Assembly: GCA_020746995.1 (NCBI GenBank)
Contig: JAGPXD010000002.1
Location: 3,348,001 to 3,412,000 of the forward strand
Direction of reading: 5' to 3'
Source: Plectosphaerella cucumerina
Taxonomy: Eukaryota > Ascomycota > Sordariomycetes > Glomerellales > Plectosphaerellaceae
DNA: 64,000 nucleotides
In this document: one piece after another, positions 57,241 to 64,000 of the stretch
Layout of the letters: the number at the start of each line of letters is the position of its first letter
How positions within the stretch are numbered: the first letter of the stretch is position 1
Position numbers and translations under genes: made by a program
The notes under the pieces: generated by a model
Database searches by the model: none
Told to the model about the DNA's origin: nothing
Seen by the model: only the letters and a program-made list of their open reading frames with translations

Positions 57241-58650
57241 ATGATCAGCGCCCTCAAGACATTTGACGCTCCGGACGGCATCGCCCTCGACTCGGCCTTT
57301 GTGCTGCAGGTGCGGGCGGGCGAAGGCGAGTGGGCGAGTGTGCCGACATACGCCGTGGACGTGGCGACCATCAACCCCCTAGCCAACGCCTTCCACAAGC
57401 ACCCCATCGCCGTGGCGTCCATCGACGTGAGAGGCCCCGTCACAGTCCGGGCTCGGTACACGCCTGGGCTCGTCACAAAGGCTACCGTGCGACCGGCCTC
57501 GCGCAGCATCCCGGCCATTATCGACGACGGCAGCGTCGTCACGTTCACTCTCGACCGCACGCGCGATGTTATGCTCCAGATCAACGGCGACAAGTGGAAG
57601 GCCCTGCACCTGCTCGTCAACGAGATCGACGACGATGCGCCCATGGGCGACTGTGACGACGTGTGGTACTTCGGCCCCGGCCTTAACAACGGCTCGGCCT
57701 ATTCTCTCGTTGAGGACGGCGACCTCCTCGTCCCCTCAGGAAAGACAGTCTACCTGGCCGGTGGCGCCTTCCTGTCGGCCCGTATCACCTTCAAGGACGT
57801 CAGCAAGGCCGCCCTCCGCGGCCACGGCTTCATCTATCAGCCGCGCGACGGCGCCGTCCTCATCGAGCGGTCGTCCGACATCACCGTCCAGGGCGTCACG
57901 TCCCTCTCGGCCGGCGGCTTCAGCCTGACGACGGGCGAGGCGCACGGCGTCCACATCGACCACTACCGCTCCTTCTCGTCTTCCGGCAACGGCGACGGCG
58001 TCGACTTTTTCTGCTCCACCGATGTGCTCGTCGAGAACTGCTTCCTGCGCAACTCGGACGACACGGTCGCCATTTACGGCCACCGATGGAACTACAGTGG
58101 TGACACGCGCGGCATCACGGTGCGCGACTCGGTCCTCCTCCCGGACATTGCCCACGCCGTGCAGATCGGCACCCACGGAGCCCCGGACGCGCCGGAGCAC
58201 TTTTCGGACATTCGCATCTCCAACATTGACGTGCTCGACCACGAGGAGCGACAGGTCTGGTACCAGGGCGTCCTATCTGTCAACGCCGGTGACGCCAATC
58301 TCATCGAGGGCGTTGTGTTTGAGGACATTCGCGTTGAGCGCATCACGCGCGGCCAGCTCATCAACATTCGCGTCATGCAGAACGCCATGTGGACCACAGC
58401 CCCTGGACGCGGGGTTAGGGACGTGACCGTCCGCAACGTCAGTCTTGACACGGACGCCTCTGAGATTGTCAACCCGTCCATGATCCTGGGCTATGACGCT
58501 GAGCGCAAGGTCGAGAACGTGCGGTTCGAGAACCTTCGCATTGGGGGGAGGCACATTCACGTGGGCATGAGCAAGCCTAGGTGGTTCATGGTCGCGGACC
58601 AGGTGCCGTTGTTTGCCAACGAGCACGTCTCGGGATTGAATTTCAAGTAG
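57241..58650 (+). CDS. GH28-like right-handed beta-helix protein without signal peptide, 469 aa
   Basis: Single exon, start at the ATG at 57241 (MISALKTFDAPDG). Residues about 1-140 form a beta-sandwich-like lead domain (VTVRARYTPGLV; LDRTRDVMLQING). Residues about 165-440 are a parallel beta-helix of the pectin-lyase fold: repeated short strands (ALRGHGFIYQP; ITVQGVTSLSAG; VLVENCFLRNSDDTVAIYG; ITVRDSVLLPD; VTVRNVSLDTD). The GH28-type acid cluster is partly kept as G-D252-G-V-D255-F and N271-S-D273-D274, followed by QIGTHG, but the RIK triad is not obvious. It may hydrolyse a uronate-containing oligosaccharide inside the cell, or be an inactive relative. Most fungal polygalacturonases are secreted and have introns; this one has neither. 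Confidence 0.8.
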   Translation: MISALKTFDAPDGIALDSAFVLQVRAGEGEWASVPTYAVDVATINPLANAFHKHPIAVASIDVRGPVTVRARYTPGLVTKATVRPASRSIPAIIDDGSVVTFTLDRTRDVMLQINGDKWKALHLLVNEIDDDAPMGDCDDVWYFGPGLNNGSAYSLVEDGDLLVPSGKTVYLAGGAFLSARITFKDVSKAALRGHGFIYQPRDGAVLIERSSDITVQGVTSLSAGGFSLTTGEAHGVHIDHYRSFSSSGNGDGVDFFCSTDVLVENCFLRNSDDTVAIYGHRWNYSGDTRGITVRDSVLLPDIAHAVQIGTHGAPDAPEHFSDIRISNIDVLDHEERQVWYQGVLSVNAGDANLIEGVVFEDIRVERITRGQLINIRVMQNAMWTTAPGRGVRDVTVRNVSLDTDASEIVNPSMILGYDAERKVENVRFENLRIGGRHIHVGMSKPRWFMVADQVPLFANEHVSGLNFK

Positions 58651-59273
58651 ATGGCTAAAAGAAATAGATGAATAGACGGTTCTATGGGCATGTTCATCTA
58701 CCAGAGTTTCAAGATTCGACTTGGAGTCAACCTCGCCGTATGGCGATGCTCGGGCCGAGGGTATACTTCCTTCTCTTGTGGACGCGCCCCGCGGATACCT
58801 CGCATTCTCTGGGGGTTCTATTTCTCACAAGCCGCAAAGACACCCCTCTACATACTCAGGGGTGATGCGTCGGGGCCGACCAGATGCCGCTCCACTATTT
58901 ACCGGCGTCGAGATGTAGATGCCGAAACTGGACCGGACAGGACGCGGACCACCGGAGCCGATAGCAACGAGGAAGCGCCCATTACCGCCCAGCGTCGGCT
59001 GTCCTCTCTCGTGGTCAATTTGAATGCCGAGGACTCTGACGGAATTGATGATAATTCCACTCGCTGACGGTAATTCCGGTCACTGGCGATAATTCCGGTC
59101 ACAACTGTTCTAACGGTCTGGTATCACCTCCCTCGGGGCCAATTCAACATTGCACATCCCAGGAGACATTTCTAGGCCACCCGCCGTCGACGACTTCACA
59201 CTATATTGCTCAAAATATCCAACTCTATGACCAACCGCTTCCACACCCACAATTCAAATCCAGCCAGGCATAT
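58651..59273. other. Convergent intergenic region with short direct repeats
   Basis: 623 bp between the GH28-like and P450 stop codons. It contains two 13-bp direct copies of TAATTCCGGTCAC (59071-59083 and 59090-59102) and a degenerate third near 59051. No gene. Confidence 0.5.
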
Positions 59274-61126
59274 TCACAACTCCCGCAGCTTAACCCGCAT
59301 TTCGATGCCATCGTTCGGCCGCGACGTGATTTGCCGTACCTGTCCCAAGTTAGCTTCACATCCTCGGACTCCAGGGGTCATTTGACACTCACTCCGAAAG
59401 GCTCGTTGTCCGATACGTGCTTCCCCTTCTCGTCGACGAGAGGCTTGCCATCAGGGCCCAGCTTGGCCTCACCCCGGCCGACCTTGGTAAAGTCATACCT
59501 GCGCACAACACAGGCGAGGATGAAGCGTCCCTCAATGTTGGCAAGCTCCTGGCCGATGCAGTTCCTTGGGCCGCGCTCGAACGGTCGCCACGCCGAGGCC
59601 GGGATCTCCGTCTCACTGGCCTGGCTGACGGCAGCCTTCTCGTCCTCGCCGGCGACGTCCTCGGCCTCAGCCGACGTGTTGACGTTGCCGAGCCAACGCT
59701 CTGGCATGAAGTCATAGACGGTTGGCCCGTAAACCTCGGGGTCCATCTGGATCTGGTCCTGGCAGTTGAAAAGGATAGTGCCGTCGACGCAGACGCTGCT
59801 GCCGTCGGCGAGCTTGACGTGGAAGCCGGTGCCGGGAGGGGCGTAGCGGGCGGTACCGGCGGGGGGGTGCATGCGGAGAATTTCCTTGACGACGGCGGAG
59901 GTGTAGCTCATCTCGCGCATGATCTCGTCGCCGCGGGTGTTGAAGGCGTCGTAAATGACCTGCGGGTCGAGGTCGGTGCCGATGACGCGATCGAGCTCGG
60001 CGCGAAGGGTCTTGAGGACGCGCGGGTGGCGGTAGACCTCGTAGATGGCCCACTGGAGGAGGATGCTGGTGGTGTCGTGGCCGGCGAACATGAAGGACTT
60101 GAGCTGATCGATGGTGGTGTCGACGAGTTCGTTGGACAGCTCCTCACCGTCCTGGAGACTGAGGGCGAGCACAGAGCGGTCCTTCTTTTCGGAAGTCTTG
60201 ATCTCTTGGGCCTTCTCGCGCACATACTGCTTCATGTAGTTGTCGACAGGCTTGCGCAGGAAGTAGCGCTTCAGCCTGGTGTGAGGGTTCATCCACCAGG
60301 GAGTGGCGCCATCATCGGCCTTGTAGGTGGCGAGGAGGTTCTGATAGTTCTGGACGAGCTCCGACTGCTGCTCCTTAGGGAGCTGAGCGTTGAAGTCCAT
60401 GTTCATGGTCACGGCGCCTACAAGAGTCAGATGTGCGTGAATGCGAGGTGAGACGGGGCGAGATACCAATGATGTCAAAGGTAAGGCTGGTCAGCAGAGG
60501 TTCCAGGGTGAATCTCTCTCCGCTCTTGACATAGTCATCCAGCCTCTTGACGAAAGGCTTGGCCTTGCTTGTGATCACGGGCAGAAGGGAGAGGATGTGC
60601 TGGGGGGCGAAACCGGGGTTGAAACGCTTGCGCAGGTCCTTCCACTTGTGTCCCTAGAGCACTATGAGCAACGAATCTTACGGGAGAAGGATGGCGCGTC
60701 ACTCACCGACAGGGTGATGATGGAGTTGGGCCCGGTGATGGGGGTGACAAACTCCATAGTGGGCGACTTGCCCACGCTGTAGGGCATCAGCTTGGTCTGC
60801 TTTGAGACCTGCTCTGCAACGAGATGGCTCCTGATGAAGAGGATGGGGTGGTTGAAGGGGCGGACGTCGACAAGCATGATCTCAGGGTTACCAATGGAGG
60901 CCATGATGTTTGCAAAGACGACATCGGTGCCGCCGACGAGGCCATCCTCGGTGGTGGCCTCTCTCATGAACTTGTCGACAGCCAGGAGGTGGCCCCAGAT
61001 GAGATGGGGCTCCGTCTGGGGCAAATGGGCATACTGGCGGAAGCGGAGGTAGGAGAGGCGCTGGTAGAGGTAGGCGGCGGCACCAGCAGCGGCCACGGCC
61101 GCGAGCACCCAGGGGTTTGACACCAT
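59274..61126 (-). CDS. Cytochrome P450 monooxygenase, 565 aa
   Basis: Four exons: 61126-60707, 60653-60467, 60417-59393 and 59339-59274; introns of 53, 49 and 53 bp. Junctions: NSIITLS/GHKWKDLRK, LTFDIIG/AVTMNMDFN, DNEPFG/VRQITSRPND. N-terminal membrane anchor (MVSNPWVLAAVAAAGAAAYLY). Signature motifs: I-helix FAGHDTTS, ExxR in VVKEILRMHPPAG, PERW, and heme loop FERGPRNCIGQ with ligand C489. The terminal 22-codon exon gives a normal P450 end (ITSRPNDGIEMRV); reading on into the intron would instead stop after four residues. ER-anchored oxygenase; the CYP family and substrate are not assigned. It converges on the GH28-like gene. Confidence 0.93.
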
Positions 61127-63755
61127 GGCGGCGATTGTTCACTGCTGGGAAGAAGTCTAGCAGTCAAGTGGTGGCGGTAAATTGGCGGTGATGTGAAGAG
61201 TCTGACGACGAAAAGTGCGCGACGTGTGCAGGGGTCTTTTGGTCTCGCGTCAACACTTGTTATCTTTGGGTAGGTAGCGCCATCGCGATCCATGATGCAC
61301 CACTTACCACTGCTCCAAGGCACCTGTCCTTGATTGCAAGTAGTTCGACTTACCACTGCTCCAAGGCACCTGTCCTTGATTGCAAGTAGTTCGACACGAG
61401 CAGACTCGGGCCAGTCAGTGGTTCAGTATGACGCTGTACTGACACGCCAATAGAACAGCTGTCGATAAAATTTGGAGGTGAGCCAAGTGAGCAAGAAGAG
61501 CGTCGTCGCGGGAAGGAGCAATCGATGATGGGGTCCGTGACATGTTTCAATGCGTCTCCACCCCCAGCACTCGGAGGGTCCAAGAACCCCGAAAGTCGTC
61601 CATCGCGCCTTCCACGAGCCTTGATGCGTTCATTACTAAGACGGGTCGCGTAAAACAAGACTCTTCATTCGCTCCCCCTCTCCTGGTCCTGCTCCGCCGC
61701 TGCGTCGGTGCACCTCGATTGCAGTGCATCCACCTGGTTCGAGTCCGAGAGGCGCAGTCGTCGTATTCGGGTGTTAGTGACAACATATTGCCAGTAGCAG
61801 AACACTAACACAATACGACGGCGGCAGCAGCGCGCTTTTGACACGTCGTGATGTCACCCCGCGAACATCGCTTCCCAAGCGAGGTGCCTCGAGTCGGGCG
61901 CCGGGCCATCAACGGAGCCGGGGATGGAGGGTCACGTCGTTTAAGCGAATGTAGCGATGCACGTATTGACTCAACCCCAATCTGTCAACGGATCAATCTC
62001 GGAGTATCAGTTGGAGAAGCCAAGCAGTCATCTTCAATTGAGCTGGTAAAATGCAGGGTCCTGTGGAGGCGCATTGGCCACCACCACCAAGACATCACCA
62101 CCATTCCTTTTACCAGCGGACTATCTTCGAGGTATCTCCGGTAAGTGCTCTCGTCTGCTCACGTGAGCGAACATGAGATATCTTACCAGAGATCATTCAA
62201 TCTCGTCACTTTCCACCACGGGATGAAGTGCAGGCGACTCTGCTCATACCGAAATGTCCCCCATCCTGCCCCGCCCGTACGACACGAACACCATCATCGA
62301 TTGTCAGCTGCATCAATACCATCGTGACCCGAGCGGCCGAGCCTCATCCCCGCAACAGCCGATGGCCCAGGCCAAGTCGAGACAAGCCTCCCAGTCCCTG
62401 GCATCCACCTGCCCCCCTTTGTGCCCGTTGAAAGAGCCGCATCAACATCATCCCCGGGGAGGGGCACGAAGGAGGGGGAGGGGGCCAAACGGAGGCTCCG
62501 CCAAACAGGCTCATCCCGCGAACGCCCGGGGAACGACGACGTGTCTTCCCGCGGGGGGCGCCATCCACCCATCGGCTGATATCGAAGGGATGACTTCATC
62601 CTGTCCCCCTCATCGTCTAATAATAACCCGAAAAGGAGAGAAGCCGCCGCGGACGCACGGAAAACCTGGATTGCCATGTCGCGGGCTTCGGACTTTGACC
62701 GAGAGCTGACGCTCCGGCGGGGCCAATACCGGCTTTCATCTCGCCTTTGCGGCCTCGGTCAAGTTCCGCGTCAAGGGGCCGCCATCTCGCGCACTGTGCC
62801 GGGGGACCCGGTTGGAGGTTGCAGTTGGTGACGGCTGGTGGTCCACAAAGGCGGCTCGGCCGAGGCGCTTTGCATCAACCTACGAAATGTCGAGGGAATG
62901 TTGGGGCCGACAACGGCTCCACGGCGACTCTGGACTAACTTTAGGGCTCTTTGAGCTGTTTCTCGGAGACTTAATACATCATTGCAGTTTTTCAGAGCCT
63001 GGTCATTGCCCGTTCGGGGCAATTTGTGTGATATGCTTAAACTTCAACAAATCTTGTTTGAATAGCTATTTTCAACATCATCCTTGACACAATGCCACCC
63101 AGCAACATTGACTTTGAATTTTTCTTTTGGGGGGCATGTATCGACAGTCTCAACATAATATCCGTATCTACAGCTTCTAAATGGCCGGATGAGATCTCGG
63201 ACGGAAAGTCCTCCGACACGGCATGCGAGCAACCCGCAGCAATGCACATCATGCCTTCTGGCGGGGCCAATTTCATGTCGACGGGCTGTTGCAACAACAC
63301 AGCCTCGCCGCTAACCGCCCGAGCCATCACGGCTCGGATCATGGCCGAGTCGTGAGTCCACCTGGGATGGAGCAGTGAGGACAGGCTGCATCTTGGCGGA
63401 CCGGACGCCGCCCGAGTTGTCTTTATCAGACCACATCAACCATCCTGACGAATACCATAAGAACCCAGGTACGCCGCACGCTCTGACTACATCCATCTAA
63501 TACGGTCTCATGCATCAGAAAGAAAGAAACAAGACTGTATTGGCCCAAGCGGGCATCTGGCAACGCCAGGACTACATCTGGAAATCTGCGAGGCAGGTCG
63601 ATTTACTCCATGCTCGCATCCAGAACGACAGCTGACGGTAAAGACTGGACAGATCCGGGAACGCTCTTGAGCCGTATATGGCGGCGACATTGGACCCTTG
63701 GTAACAACGCATCCCGAAGAACGCAGAGAAGGAAAAGCACGAGCAATCAGGAAGA
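61127..63755. other. Intergenic, no convincing gene
   Basis: 2.6 kb. Left part is the P450 upstream region with a 46-bp tandem duplication. The middle is GC-rich (62,400-62,800); about 62,930-63,180 is relatively AT-rich. A small 87-codon frame at 63092-63355 has a good start context but no recognisable features. Confidence 0.45.
61303..61394. repeat. Perfect 46-bp tandem duplication upstream of the P450 gene
   Basis: Unit 61303-61348 (begins CTTACCACTGCTCC, ends GTAGTTCGA) is repeated without any mismatch at 61349-61394, 177-268 bp before the P450 ATG. Identity implies a recent event or an assembly artefact. Confidence 0.95.
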
Positions 63756-64000
63756 CTACTCGTGACTGATGGCCCCCATGCGCACGCTCAGCGGCTCGAG
63801 GCACGACATGGCGTGGAACACCTGGGGGTCGAAGGCAAAGGCCTCGGGGCCGGGAGCTTCGGCCAGCGGGAGATGGTGCATGTCCTGCGGCGAACGGGCG
63901 GCGTTGAAGTCGTAGGGACCGGGCGACGTGGGCACGCTCACCGCCGTGGCGGAGGGGATGCCATACGTTGCCATTGGGGGCGTCGGCGACGGCTTCGCCA
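63756..64000 (-). CDS. 3' end of an unidentified gene (partial, about 80 residues)
   Basis: The minus-strand frame is open to the window edge and ends at 63756. The visible tail is Pro/Ala/Ser-rich (AKPSPTPPMATYGIPSA; SVPTSPGPYDFNAARS; ending LSVRMGAISHE) with no domain. An ATG at 63974 exists, but the frame continues upstream, so it is probably internal. Low-complexity C-termini like this are common in fungal regulators; identity cannot be judged without sequence beyond 64000. Confidence 0.5.
   Translation of the reverse strand, partial: AKPSPTPPMATYGIPSATAVSVPTSPGPYDFNAARSPQDMHHLPLAEAPGPEAFAFDPQVFHAMSCLEPLSVRMGAISHE

Noticed and set aside
50863..61126. Secondary-metabolite gene cluster
   Set aside because: No backbone enzyme (PKS, NRPS, terpene synthase) is present and housekeeping genes lie between the candidates.
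61735..61746. B-box-like GGTTCGAGTCC suggesting a tRNA
   Set aside because: The flanking bases do not form a T stem and there is no A box or acceptor stem.
63092..63355. 87-codon plus-strand frame with a good start context
   Set aside because: No signal peptide, domain or splice partner; an equally long frame exists on the other strand; too weak to call a gene.

Overview
This window is nuclear DNA from a filamentous ascomycete (Pezizomycotina, most likely a Sordariomycete). The evidence is GC-rich coding sequence, short 49-81 bp spliceosomal introns with GT..AG ends and CTGAC/CTAAC-like branch sites, genes on both strands with no operons, and a typical mould gene set: a GH72 cell-wall glucanosyltransferase, a CAP59/GT69 mannosyltransferase, a Cdc10-type septin, Ypt1, a Yat2/FacC-type carnitine acetyltransferase, and a DHA2 transporter. 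I cannot name the species from sequence alone. Exon boundaries were worked out by hand from splice signals, reading-frame continuity and protein family match.

Layout, left to right: C2H2 zinc-finger protein (0.6-1.5 kb, +); secreted Ser/Ala/Pro-tailed protein of unknown function (2.4-4.2, +); NAD(P)-dependent extended SDR reductase (5.2-6.4, +); GT69 alpha-mannosyltransferase (6.6-8.0, -); single-pass Cys-rich membrane protein interrupted by an in-frame stop (9.1-10.1, +); TCP11/IQ-motif protein (10.5-13.6, -); a 5.9 kb stretch with no convincing gene; rhodanese + tyrosine phosphatase of the Pyp1/Ptp2 type (19.6-22.5, +); proteasome ATPase Rpt6 (23.1-24.3, -); vacuolar cation/H+ exchanger Vnx1-like (26.5-30.3, +); secreted M14 carboxypeptidase (32.1-33.6, +); intron-containing tRNA-Glu(CTC) (33.7, -); M1 aminopeptidase (34.1-36.9, -); Rab GTPase Ypt1 (38.7-39.7, -); Rad57-like recombinase paralogue (40.2-41.6, -); carnitine acetyltransferase (42.1-45.0, -); GPI-anchored GH72 glucanosyltransferase (47.7-49.3, -); DHA2-family MFS transporter (50.9-53.0, -); septin Cdc10/AspD (54.3-55.5, -) divergent from mitochondrial ribosomal protein bL32m (56.2-56.7, +); cytosolic GH28-like beta-helix protein (57.2-58.7, +) convergent with a cytochrome P450 (59.3-61.1, -); and the 3' end of an unidentified minus-strand gene running off the right edge.

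Most of the window is core cellular machinery (protein turnover, vesicle traffic, septation, cell wall, DNA repair, acetyl-unit transport). The right third adds accessory genes (MFS, GH28-like, P450), but septin and MRPL32 lie among them, so I do not read this as a biosynthetic cluster. I found no convincing transposon, CRISPR array, virus or new multi-gene system. The most interesting signals are the single TAA inside an otherwise intact membrane-protein gene, an altered Walker A motif in the Rad57-like protein, a perfect 46-bp tandem duplication upstream of the P450, a compound hairpin in an intergenic region, and several unusual splicing arrangements (6-nt and 11-nt first exons; stop-free introns of length divisible by three).
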